In this document: one piece after another, positions 35,687 to 44,466 of the stretch
Layout of the letters: every line of letters starts with the position of its first letter
Numbering within the stretch: position 1 is the stretch's first letter
Source: JAMHWF01 sp048500255
Lineage (GTDB): Bacteria; Pseudomonadota; Gammaproteobacteria; Burkholderiales; Burkholderiaceae_C
Assembly: GCA_048500255.1 (NCBI GenBank)
Contig: JASNYH010000006.1
Span: 124,001 to 188,000, forward strand
DNA: 64,000 nt
Reading direction: 5' to 3'
The notes under the pieces: model-generated
The model's database searches: none
Told to the model about the DNA's origin: nothing
Seen by the model: only the letters and a program-made list of their open reading frames with translations
Program-made: the position numbers and the translations under genes

Positions 35687-38116
35687 TCAGGCGAGCTCGT
35701 CGAGCATGCCCTGCGCCTTGGTCTTCAGCGGTCCGCTGGCCTTGGCAATGACCTCCTGCAGCAGGTCGCGCGCGCCCTCGGTGTCGCCGATCTGGCGGAA
35801 CTCCTCGGCCAGCTCGAGCTTGCGCGAAAGCGGGTCGTCGCCGCTGCCGACGCCCTCGGCGCCGAGTTCGTCGAGGTCGATCGATTCGAAGCTCGGCTCC
35901 TGCGCCGGCGCCGCCGGGGCGGCCGGCTCCGACGTGCCGAGGCCGCCGAGATCGAAGTCCATGCCGAGGTCGCCCGTCGCCGACTCGGACGGCGCGGGCG
36001 CCGCTCCGACGTCGAAGGAAGGCAGGTCGCGCGCGAAGTCGGCTGTGGGCAGCGGCGGTTCGGAGGCCGGCAGGGAATCGCCCGACGTGGCGCCCGCATC
36101 GACCGGACCGAGGTCGAGATCGAGGTCGACGCCCGACTTGCTGCCCGAGAACGGCTGCGAGTCGAAGTTCGACGGCGACGGCAGCACCGACTGCGGCATC
36201 GTACTGGCGCCCAGCGGCTCGACGAGCTGGTTCTCGCCCTGCACCGGGATCGCCGGCTCGCCGCCGGGCTGGTAGAGCGGGTTGTCGGGGTCGATCTGCA
36301 GACCCATCTCCTGGGCCTTGGCCCAGTCCTCGCCCTGGCCGTGCGTCAGCGTGTAGAGCTGCGTGGCGAGCAGTTCGTAGCCCTTGGTGTCGCGCCGCTT
36401 GGCATAGACCTCGAGCAGCTTGGTGCGCACGGCCAGCCGCTCGGGACTGGCGCGCATCGCCTCCTTGAGGATCTCCTCGGCCTGCAGGTCGCGGCCATAG
36501 GCCAGATAGACGTCGGCCTCGGCGACCGGATCGACGTCGCCGATGGCGTCGAGCTGGCTCAGCGAGTAGCTCATCGACGACGACGTGCCCGCCGCATCGC
36601 GCGTGTCGATGCGCTGACCGCCGCTGGCGCCGAAGAAGGAGTCGGGCTGCAACCGGCTCTCGAGGAACGAGGTCTCGCCGCTGTCCTTCTTGGCCTTGCT
36701 GCGCACGCGGTAGAAGCCGAAGCCGACCAGCAGCGCGAGCAGCACGCCGGCGCCGGGCAGCACCAGCGGGTTGTCCATCAGCGAATCGCCAGCTTCGGGC
36801 TGTTGCGCGACCGGCGGCTTGGCCTCGGCCTCGGCCGGCGTCGGCCGGGGCTGCGTGGTCGGCGCCTGGGCGACGACGGTCGGTGCCGGCGCAGCAGGCG
36901 CCGCCGCAGGTTCGGGCGCAGGAGCCGGGGCCGGCGGGGCAGCCGCCGGTGCAGGCGCCGGAGCGGGCGGCGCGGCCGCCGGCGCCGGCGCCGGCGCAGG
37001 CGCCGGCGCGGCAGCCACGGCGCTCGCCGCGCCCGACAGCTTGCGCAGCTCCTCGACGTTCTTCGACAGCTCGGCGACGCGTGTCGAGGTGTCCTTCTGC
37101 TCGCGCTCGCGCGAGATGCCGGCCTCGGGCGCCGAGGCGCCGGCGGCGGCGCCCTTGCTCAGCGTCAGCTTGTCGGCACTCGGCGCGGCGGGCTTCTTGT
37201 CCTCGACGGCGGCCTGCACCTTGCCGCTGGCCTGGCGCGCGCGCGTGGCCGGCGGTGCGGCCGGCACGCCGCTGGCGAGGCGCTCGCGGTAGGCGCCGAA
37301 GTCGGCGCTCTGCGCACGGATGATCTGCTGCGCCTCGGGCGTCGGCACGGCGCGCGCCGCCTCCGGCGTGGGCGCGCTCAGCACGGCGCCCGCCTTCAGG
37401 CGGTTCATGTTGTTGTCCATGAACGCCTGCGGATTGCCGCGGTACAGCGCGACGAGCATCTGGTCGAGCGAGACGCCGGACTGCTGCATGCGCAACGCGA
37501 TGCGGTACAGCGTGTCGCCGGCCTTGACTTCGTATTCGGTGGCCGTCCGGCGCGGTGCGGCGGCGACGCGCGGCGCCGGCGCAGCCGCAGCGGGCGCCTC
37601 GGCGCGCGGTGCAGGCGCAGGAGCAGGCCGTGCCGCCGGCGCCGGCGCGGCCGACATCACGGGCGGCGTCGCCGGTGCCGGGGCGGCGGCGCGGTTGCTG
37701 TTGATCGGATCGAACAGCAGCGTGTATTCGCGCACCAGGCGGCCCGACGACCAGTTCAGCTCGAGGATGACGTCGACGAACGGCTCCTGCACCGTGCGGT
37801 CGCTCGTGATGCGCAGGTAGGGCCGGCCGTCGGAGCGCCGCTGCAGCGACGCCTGGGTGTTGGTCAGCACGGCGTTGTAGTCGACGCCGGCCGCGCGGTA
37901 GGCCTCGGGCGGCGCGATGCGCGCGCGCAGGCTCGACGCCTCTTCCGACGACAGGCTCGTGATGTCGATCTCGGCTTGCAGCTTCTCACCCAGGCCCGAC
38001 TGCACCGACAACCGACCCAGCCCGAGAGCTGCCGCGCTCGTCGAGAACAGGACGGCTGCCGCAGCGGCCATGCCGGTCAGAGCGAAACGCCCCGCGAGGA
38101 ATGGATGTCTTTTCAA
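35687..38116 (-). CDS. fimV: FimV family pilus-assembly/peptidoglycan-binding protein
   Basis: An 809-residue polar-hub protein needed for type IV pilus function and twitching in related bacteria. An N-terminal signal (MKRHPFLAGRFALTGMAAAAA...) leads to the FimV N domain (LGLGRLSVQSGLGEKLQAEI). A LysM domain lies near residues 190-245 (YEVKAGDTLYRIALRM), an Ala/Pro repeat linker follows, a membrane helix spans about 447-470, and the acidic C part ends with the conserved FimV domain (LELAEEFRQIGDTEGARDLL). The start is TTG at 38116, eight bases after GGGAG; no ATG is closer. Confidence 0.92.
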   Translation of the reverse strand: MKRHPFLAGRFALTGMAAAAAVLFSTSAAALGLGRLSVQSGLGEKLQAEIDITSLSSEEASSLRARIAPPEAYRAAGVDYNAVLTNTQASLQRRSDGRPYLRITSDRTVQEPFVDVILELNWSSGRLVREYTLLFDPINSNRAAAPAPATPPVMSAAPAPAARPAPAPAPRAEAPAAAAPAPRVAAAPRRTATEYEVKAGDTLYRIALRMQQSGVSLDQMLVALYRGNPQAFMDNNMNRLKAGAVLSAPTPEAARAVPTPEAQQIIRAQSADFGAYRERLASGVPAAPPATRARQASGKVQAAVEDKKPAAPSADKLTLSKGAAAGASAPEAGISREREQKDTSTRVAELSKNVEELRKLSGAASAVAAAPAPAPAPAPAAAPPAPAPAPAAAPPAPAPAPEPAAAPAAPAPTVVAQAPTTQPRPTPAEAEAKPPVAQQPEAGDSLMDNPLVLPGAGVLLALLVGFGFYRVRSKAKKDSGETSFLESRLQPDSFFGASGGQRIDTRDAAGTSSSMSYSLSQLDAIGDVDPVAEADVYLAYGRDLQAEEILKEAMRASPERLAVRTKLLEVYAKRRDTKGYELLATQLYTLTHGQGEDWAKAQEMGLQIDPDNPLYQPGGEPAIPVQGENQLVEPLGASTMPQSVLPSPSNFDSQPFSGSKSGVDLDLDLGPVDAGATSGDSLPASEPPLPTADFARDLPSFDVGAAPAPSESATGDLGMDFDLGGLGTSEPAAPAAPAQEPSFESIDLDELGAEGVGSGDDPLSRKLELAEEFRQIGDTEGARDLLQEVIAKASGPLKTKAQGMLDELA

Positions 38117-38183
38117 GGCGTCTCCCAATGACGTTCGAGCCGGTTCGTGAGGCGTGCGGGAACCCGGCCCTTTGCTGCAAATG

Positions 38184-38212
38184 ACAATAACATCAGGCAG
38201 ATACACTGACAA
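38184..38212 (-). promoter_or_regulatory. Candidate sigma70 promoter of fimV
   Basis: On the minus strand TTGTCA (38207-38212) and TATTGT (38184-38189) are separated by 17 bases, in an AT-richer patch that stands out from the surrounding GC-rich DNA. It would give a leader of about 60 bases to the fimV TTG. No operator repeat is seen. Confidence 0.5.
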
Positions 38213-38302
38213 GTTCGCGCACTTGCTGACATTCGCTGCGGGCCGTGACGCAGGTCTCGCCGCGCCGCATTGTTGTCGGGTGGCAACGCGGCGCGGTGCG
38301 CG

Positions 38303-39442
38303 TCAAGCCTCGAGCAGGATGCGCAGCATGCGCCGCAGCGGCTCGGCCGCACCCCACAGCAACTGGTCGCCGATCGTGTAGGCGCCGAGGTAGTGCGGCC
38401 CCATCGCCATCTTGCGCAAGCGCCCCACGGGGATCGTCATCGTGCCGGTCACGGCCACCGGCGTCAGGTCGCGCATCGTGGCCTCGCGCGTGTTGGGCAC
38501 GACCTTGACCCAGTCGTTGTCGGCCGCGATCAGCGCCTCGATGTCGGCCAGCGGCACGTCCTTCTTAAGCTTGAACGTCAGCGCCTGGCTGTGGCAGCGC
38601 ATGGCGCCGATGCGCACGCAGAAGCCGTCGACCGGCACGGCCGGCGTGCCGAAACCCTCGCCCTGGCCGAGGATCTTGTTCGTCTCGGCCATGCCCTTCC
38701 ACTCTTCGCGGCTGACGCCGCCGCCGAGGTCCTTGTCGATCCACGGGATCAGCGAGCCGGCCAGCGGCGCGCCGAAGTTGGCCGTCTCGGCCTCGGTCAG
38801 TGCGCGCTGGCGCGCCACGACCTTGCGATCGATCTCGAGGATGGCGCTCTTGGGGTCGTCGAGCAGCGCCTTGACCTCGGCGTTGAGCGTGCCGAACTGC
38901 GTCAGCAGCTCGCGCATGTGCTGCGCACCGCCGCCCGACGCCGCCTGGTAGGTCTGCGTGCTCATCCACTCGACGAGACCCGCCTTGTACAGCGCGCCGA
39001 CGCCCATCAGCATGCAGCTCACCGTGCAATTGCCGCCGATCCAGTTGCGCCCGCCCTTGGCGAGCGCGTTCTTGATGACCGGCAGATTGACCGGATCGAG
39101 CACGATGACGGCGTCGTCCTTCATGCGCAGCGTCGAGGCCGCGTCGATCCAGTGGCCCTTCCAACCCGCCGCGCGCAGCTTGGGGAAGACCTCCGTCGTG
39201 TAGTCGCCGCCCTGCGCCGTAACGACGATGTCGCAACGCTTGAGCGCCTCGATGTCGTGCGCGTCCTTGAGCTTCGTCTCGCCCTTGGCGAGGTCGGCGA
39301 TCGCCGGCGGCAGCGAGCCGCCCGCGTTGCTGGTGCTGAAGAACACCGGCTCGATGTGGCCGAAGTCACCTTCGGCGCGCATGCGCTCCATCAGCACGGA
39401 GCCGACCATGCCGCGCCAACCGACCAAACCCGTGACTCTCAT
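38303..39442 (-). CDS. asd: Aspartate-semialdehyde dehydrogenase
   Basis: NADPH enzyme (379 residues) at the branch to lysine, threonine and methionine. The nucleotide loop GLVGWRGMVGSVLMERM opens the protein; the catalytic cysteine is C139 in GGNCTVSC; the substrate-binding GFCVRIGAMRCHSQALT-type segment is present. The extended loop length matches the Gram-negative Asd class. ATG 39442 follows GAAAGGG. It sits between leuB and fimV. Confidence 0.97.
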   Translation of the reverse strand: MRVTGLVGWRGMVGSVLMERMRAEGDFGHIEPVFFSTSNAGGSLPPAIADLAKGETKLKDAHDIEALKRCDIVVTAQGGDYTTEVFPKLRAAGWKGHWIDAASTLRMKDDAVIVLDPVNLPVIKNALAKGGRNWIGGNCTVSCMLMGVGALYKAGLVEWMSTQTYQAASGGGAQHMRELLTQFGTLNAEVKALLDDPKSAILEIDRKVVARQRALTEAETANFGAPLAGSLIPWIDKDLGGGVSREEWKGMAETNKILGQGEGFGTPAVPVDGFCVRIGAMRCHSQALTFKLKKDVPLADIEALIAADNDWVKVVPNTREATMRDLTPVAVTGTMTIPVGRLRKMAMGPHYLGAYTIGDQLLWGAAEPLRRMLRILLEA

Positions 39443-39529
39443 TTCTCGCGCCCTTTCAAAGATCCACTTCCTCTGGCTCCCCCGGCTGGTTCGCCGTGCG
39501 GGAGGGGCGAGCCGAACCGGAGAGCCTGC

Positions 39530-40618
39530 CTAGCCCTTCTTCGCGATCGTCTTGAGCGCCGCGACGACGGCGTCGCCCATCTCGCGGGTGCCGACCTTGC
39601 GCGTGCCCTCCGACCAGATGTCGGCGGTGCGCAACCCCGCGGCCAGCACGGAGCGCACGGCCGACTCGATGAGGTCGGCGGCGTCTGGGCGCTGGAGCGA
39701 ATAGCGGAGCATCATGGCGGCGGACAGGATTGTAGCGAGCGGATTCGCCACCCCGTTGCCCGCGATGTCGGGCGCGCTGCCGTGGCTCGGCTCGTAGAGG
39801 CCCTTGTTGCGCGCGTCGAGCGACGCCGACGGCAGCATGCCGATCGAGCCGGTGAGCATCGCCGCCTCGTCGCTCAGGATGTCGCCGAACATGTTGCCGG
39901 TGACGACGACGTCGAAGCGCTTGGGCGCCTTGACGAGTTGCATCGCCGCGTTGTCGACGTACATGTGGTCGAGTGCGACGTCGGGGTACTGCGCATGCAC
40001 CTCGGTGACGACGTCCTTCCAGAACTGGAAGGTCTCGAGCACGTTGGCCTTGTCCACGCTGGTGACGCGCTTGCTGCGCTTGCGCGCCGCCTGGAACGCC
40101 ACGTGCGCGATCCGCTCTATCTCGGGGCGCGCGTAGCGCATCGTGTCGAAGGCCTCGGGCTGGCCCTTGAACGCGCCGTCGGGCGCGTCGCGACGCCCGC
40201 GCGGCTGGCCGAAGTAGATGTCGCCGGTCAGCTCGCGGATGATCAGGATGTCGAGACCGGCGACGAGTTCGGGCTTGAGGCTCGACGCATGCGTGAGCTG
40301 CTCGTAGCAGATCGCCGGGCGGAAGTTGGCGAACAGTTGCAGGTGCTTGCGCAGGCCCAGGATGGCCTGCTCGGGCCGCAGCGCGCGCTCGAGCTTGTCG
40401 TACTTCCAGTCGCCGACGGCGCCGAACAGCACGGCGTCGGCGGCCTGAGCGAGTCTCAGCGTCGCGTCGGGCAGCGGATGGCCGCTCGCCTCGTAGGCGG
40501 CACCGCCGACGGGCGCCTCTTCCAGCTCGAGCGGCAGCTCGAGCGCCTTCAGCACCTTGACGGCCTCGGCCAGGATCTCGGGGCCGATGCCGTCGCCCGG
40601 CAGCACTGCAATCTTCAC
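39530..40618 (-). CDS. leuB: 3-isopropylmalate dehydrogenase
   Basis: Oxidative decarboxylase (362 residues) of leucine synthesis. Substrate arginines and lysine occur in QAILGLRKHLQLFANFRP and TSVDKANVLE; the Mg-site aspartates lie in DHMYVDNAAMQL and downstream TGNMFGDILSDEAAM; EPSHGSAPDIAG binds NAD. It starts with GTG at 40618 following GAGGAA, 22 bases after leuD. Confidence 0.97.
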   Translation of the reverse strand: MKIAVLPGDGIGPEILAEAVKVLKALELPLELEEAPVGGAAYEASGHPLPDATLRLAQAADAVLFGAVGDWKYDKLERALRPEQAILGLRKHLQLFANFRPAICYEQLTHASSLKPELVAGLDILIIRELTGDIYFGQPRGRRDAPDGAFKGQPEAFDTMRYARPEIERIAHVAFQAARKRSKRVTSVDKANVLETFQFWKDVVTEVHAQYPDVALDHMYVDNAAMQLVKAPKRFDVVVTGNMFGDILSDEAAMLTGSIGMLPSASLDARNKGLYEPSHGSAPDIAGNGVANPLATILSAAMMLRYSLQRPDAADLIESAVRSVLAAGLRTADIWSEGTRKVGTREMGDAVVAALKTIAKKG

Positions 40619-40640
40619 TCTGTCGTTCCTCGTTTCGGGT

Positions 40641-41291
40641 TCACAGCCGGTGCGCGAGCCACGGCATCTTGAGCAGGCGCTCGGCTTCGAAGGCGCGGAT
40701 CTTGTCGGCGTGGCGCAGCGTCAGGCCGATGTCGTCGTAGCCGTTGAGCAGGCAGTACTTGCGGAATGGCTGCACGTCGAACGCCAGTTCGCTGCCGTCG
40801 GGCTTGACGATGACCTGCCGCTCGAGGTCGACGGTCAGCATGTAGCCGACGAAGGCCGCCACTTCGTCGAACAGTCTCGCGACCTGCGCCTCGGGCAGCA
40901 CGATCGGCAGCAGGCCGTTCTTGAAGCAGTTGTTGTAGAAGATGTCGGCATAGCTCGGCGCGATCAGGGCGCGAAAGCCGTACTGTTCGAGCGCCCACGG
41001 CGCGTGCTCGCGGCTCGAGCCGCAGCCGAAGTTCTGGCGCGCCAGCAGGATCGACGCGCCCTGGTAGCGCGGCTGGTTGAGCACGAAGTCGGGATTCGCC
41101 TTGCGCGACGCCGGATCCTGCCCCGGCTCGCCGTGGTCGAGGTAGCGCCACTCGTCGAACAGATTGGGCCCGAAGCCGGTGCGGTGGATCGACTTCAGGA
41201 ACTGCTTCGGGATGATGGCGTCGGTGTCGACGTTCTCGCGGTCGAGCGGCGCGACCAGCCCGCGGTGGACGGTGAACGCTTGCATGGCCAT
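40641..41291 (-). CDS. leuD: 3-isopropylmalate dehydratase small subunit
   Basis: Small subunit (216 residues) of isopropylmalate isomerase, forming the swivel domain. Family marks are DRENVDTDAIIPKQFLKSI near the start and GCGSSREHAPWAL. The start at 41291 overlaps the entericidin stop; an in-frame ATG at 41285 (MQAFTVHRG) gives the more usual N terminus and may be used instead. Confidence 0.96.
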   Translation of the reverse strand: MAMQAFTVHRGLVAPLDRENVDTDAIIPKQFLKSIHRTGFGPNLFDEWRYLDHGEPGQDPASRKANPDFVLNQPRYQGASILLARQNFGCGSSREHAPWALEQYGFRALIAPSYADIFYNNCFKNGLLPIVLPEAQVARLFDEVAAFVGYMLTVDLERQVIVKPDGSELAFDVQPFRKYCLLNGYDDIGLTLRHADKIRAFEAERLLKMPWLAHRL

Positions 41292-41425
41292 TACTTCTTC
41301 TTGGCGGCTTCTTCGATCTTGTCGCCGGCCTTCGAGATGTCCTTGCCCATGCCCTCGATCGTGTTGCAGCCGGCGAGCAGGCCGAGCGCGGCGATCAGCG
41401 CCAGCAGGGTCGTCGTCTTCGTCAT
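41291..41425 (-). CDS. Entericidin-like small lipoprotein
   Basis: A 44-residue lipoprotein (MTKTTTLLALIAALGLLAG then Cys20). The lipobox LLAGC is perfect, and the short mature part (CNTIEGMGKDISKAGDKIEEAAKK) is the amphipathic helix typical of entericidins. In E. coli entericidins A and B form an antidote and a lytic peptide; here there is one gene only. It lies between leuC and leuD and overlaps the leuD start. A GGAGG site lies six bases before the ATG. Confidence 0.9.
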   Translation of the reverse strand: MTKTTTLLALIAALGLLAGCNTIEGMGKDISKAGDKIEEAAKKK

Positions 41426-41456
41426 GTCCATCCTCCTCGGTCGATGAGTTCTTGCG

Positions 41457-42869
41457 TCAGGCGATGCGGCGCACGTCGACGAAGTGGCCTTCGATCGCGG
41501 CCGCGGCGGCCATCGCGGGGCTCACCAGGTGCGTGCGCCCGCCGGCGCCCTGGCGGCCTTCGAAATTGCGGTTGCTCGTGGACGCGCAGCGCTCGCCCGG
41601 CTCGAGGCGGTCGGCGTTCATCGCGAGGCACATCGAGCAGCCGGGCTCTCGCCACTCGAAGCCGGCGGCCTTGAACACCTGGTCCAGCCCTTCCTGCTCG
41701 GCCTGCTGCTTGACGAGGCCCGATCCCGGCACGACGAGCGCCAGCTTCACGTTGCTGGCGAGGCGCCCGCCCAGCTTGCGCACGACGGCGGCGGCCTCGC
41801 GCAAGTCCTCGATGCGCGAGTTGGTGCACGAGCCGATGAACACCTTGTCGATGCGGATGTCGGCGATCGGCTTGTTGGGCTCGAGATTCATGTACTGCAG
41901 CGCGCGCTCCATCGCGCCGCGCTTGACGGCGTCCTTCTCGCGCTCGGGATCGGGCACGCGGTCCTCGATCGAGACGACCATCTCGGGCGAGGTGCCCCAG
42001 GTCACCTGCGGGCGGATCTGCGCCGCGTCGAGTTCGACGACGGCGTCCCACTTGGCGTCCGGATCGGAGCGCAGCGTGCGCCAGTAGGCGACGGCCTGCT
42101 CCCATTCGAGGCCCTGCGGCGCAAACGGGCGGCCCTGCACGTAGCGCAGCGTCGTGTCGTCGACGGCGACCAGCCCGGCGCGCGCGCCGGCCTCGATCGC
42201 CATGTTGCACACCGTCATGCGCCCTTCCATGCTCAGCGCGGCGATCGCGCTGCCGGCGAACTCGATCGTGTAGCCGGTGCCTCCGGCGGTGCCGATGCGG
42301 CCGATGATCGCGAGCACGATGTCCTTGGCGCCGCAGCCGCGCGCCAGCCGGCCGTCGACGCGCACCAGCATGTTCTTCGCCTTCTTGGCCAGCAGCGTCT
42401 GCGTCGCCAGCACGTGCTCGACCTCGCTGGTGCCGATGCCGTGCGCCAGCGCACCGAACGCGCCGTGCGTCGACGTGTGCGAGTCGCCGCACACCACCGT
42501 CATGCCGGGCAGCGTCGCGCCCTGCTCGGGGCCGATGACGTGCACGATGCCCTGGCGCTTGTCGTTCATCTTGAACTGCGTGATGCCGAGGCGGTCACAG
42601 TTGGCGTCGAGCGTCTCGACCTGCAGCCGCGACACCGGGTCGGCGATGCCCTGCGCGCGGTCCGTCGTCGGCACGTTGTGGTCGCTCACCGCGAGGTTGG
42701 CCGACAGGCGCCAGAGCTTGCGGTCGGCGAGATCGAGTCCCTGGAACGCCTGCGGGCTCGTCACCTCGTGCACAAGGTGGCGGTCGATGTAGAGGATCGT
42801 CGTGCCGTCGTCCTCGGCATGGACGACGTGGTCGTCCCAGAGCTTGTCGTAGAGGGTGCGTCCGGTCAT
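41457..42869 (-). CDS. leuC: 3-isopropylmalate dehydratase large subunit
   Basis: Aconitase-family large subunit (470 residues) holding the [4Fe-4S] cluster. Cluster cysteines are in FIGSCTNSRIED and GCSMCLAMN; VCGDSHTSTHGAFG and RNFEGRQG are also family marks. ATG 42869 (MTGRTLYDKLWDDHVV) is the usual start; the upstream in-frame ATG is rejected. It heads the leuC-entericidin-leuD-leuB-asd run. Confidence 0.97.
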   Translation of the reverse strand: MTGRTLYDKLWDDHVVHAEDDGTTILYIDRHLVHEVTSPQAFQGLDLADRKLWRLSANLAVSDHNVPTTDRAQGIADPVSRLQVETLDANCDRLGITQFKMNDKRQGIVHVIGPEQGATLPGMTVVCGDSHTSTHGAFGALAHGIGTSEVEHVLATQTLLAKKAKNMLVRVDGRLARGCGAKDIVLAIIGRIGTAGGTGYTIEFAGSAIAALSMEGRMTVCNMAIEAGARAGLVAVDDTTLRYVQGRPFAPQGLEWEQAVAYWRTLRSDPDAKWDAVVELDAAQIRPQVTWGTSPEMVVSIEDRVPDPEREKDAVKRGAMERALQYMNLEPNKPIADIRIDKVFIGSCTNSRIEDLREAAAVVRKLGGRLASNVKLALVVPGSGLVKQQAEQEGLDQVFKAAGFEWREPGCSMCLAMNADRLEPGERCASTSNRNFEGRQGAGGRTHLVSPAMAAAAAIEGHFVDVRRIA

Positions 42870-42966
42870 GTCAGCAGGCGTCGGCGGGCGGCGAAGGCCG
42901 CTATTTTCCCGCACATTGGCGGCGTCGCCGCGCGGCCGGGCTTTCGGCCCGTGCCGGATCCGCCGC

Positions 42967-43974
42967 TCAGGCGCCGCCGGCAGCGGCGTGCATGCCCAGC
43001 CGCGCGAGCAGCGCGCGGTCGCGCTCGGCCTGCGGGTTGGCCGTCGTCAGCAGCCGCTCGCCGTAGAAGATGGAGTTGGCGCCGGCCAGCAGGCACAGGG
43101 CCTGCAGTGCGTCGTCCATCTGTTCGCGGCCGGCCGACAGGCGCACGCGCGCGCGCGGCATCGTGATGCGCGCGACGGCGATGGTGCGCACGAACTCGAA
43201 CGGGTCGATCGCCTCCGTGCCGGCGAGCGGCGTGCCCTCGACATGCACCAGGTTGTTGATCGGCACCGACTCGGGATAGGGCTCGAGGTTGGCAAGCTGC
43301 GCGACGAGCCCGGCGCGGTGGCGCCGCGACTCGCCCAGGCCGACGATGCCGCCGCAGCACACCGAAACACCGACGGCACGCACGCGAGCCAGCGTGTCGA
43401 GGCGGTCCTGGTAGGTGCGCGTGCTGATGATCGCGCCGTAATGCTCGGGCGCCGTGTCGAGGTTGTGGTTGTAGTAGTCGAGACCGGCGTCGGCGAGCGC
43501 GCGCGCCTGCTCGTCGCTGAGCATGCCCAGCGTCATGCAGGTCTCCATGCCGAGCGCCTTGACCTCGCGCACCATCTCGACGAGGGGCTCGACGTGGCGA
43601 TCGGCGGGCTCGCGCCACGCCGCGCCCATGCAGAAGCGCGTCGCGCCGTTGGCCTGCGCGGCGCGCGCGGCGTCGACCACCTCGCTCACCGGCAGCAGCT
43701 TGCTCGCCGTGACGCCGGTGTCGAAATGCGCAGACTGCGGACAGTAGCCGCAGTCCTCGGCACAACCGCCCGTCTTGATCGACAGCAGCGTCGAGAGCTG
43801 CACCTCGTTGGCGTCGAAGTGCTCGCGGTGCACCTGCTGCGCGCGGTAGAGCAGGTCGGCGAACGGCAGGTCGAACAGCGCCTCTACGGCGTCGACGCTC
43901 CAGCGCGCGGAGGCGGCCGGCGGTTCGGCGCGCCGCGCCGGCGCAACGAAATGCAGAGTGGTCGTTTCGGACAT
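42967..43974 (-). CDS. bioB: Biotin synthase
   Basis: Radical-SAM enzyme (335 residues) that inserts sulfur into dethiobiotin. The SAM cluster cysteines are C71, C75 and C78 (CAEDCGYCPQSAHF); YNHNLDTAPEHYG, CCGGIVGLGE and the arginine ligand segment are seen near the usual places. It stands alone from other bio genes but next to genes of a biotin-dependent carboxylase, nine bases after the VOC gene start side, which suggests that biotin supply and use are expressed together. Confidence 0.96.
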   Translation of the reverse strand: MSETTTLHFVAPARRAEPPAASARWSVDAVEALFDLPFADLLYRAQQVHREHFDANEVQLSTLLSIKTGGCAEDCGYCPQSAHFDTGVTASKLLPVSEVVDAARAAQANGATRFCMGAAWREPADRHVEPLVEMVREVKALGMETCMTLGMLSDEQARALADAGLDYYNHNLDTAPEHYGAIISTRTYQDRLDTLARVRAVGVSVCCGGIVGLGESRRHRAGLVAQLANLEPYPESVPINNLVHVEGTPLAGTEAIDPFEFVRTIAVARITMPRARVRLSAGREQMDDALQALCLLAGANSIFYGERLLTTANPQAERDRALLARLGMHAAAGGA

Positions 43975-43983
43975 GGCGTGAGC

Positions 43984-44454
<471 letters not shown>

Positions 44455-44466
44455 CGTTCGGTTCCT

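Noticed and set aside
42937..42951. Hairpin CGGGC-loop-GCCCG between leuC and bioB
   Set aside because: The short stem lacks a T run; not enough to call a terminator.
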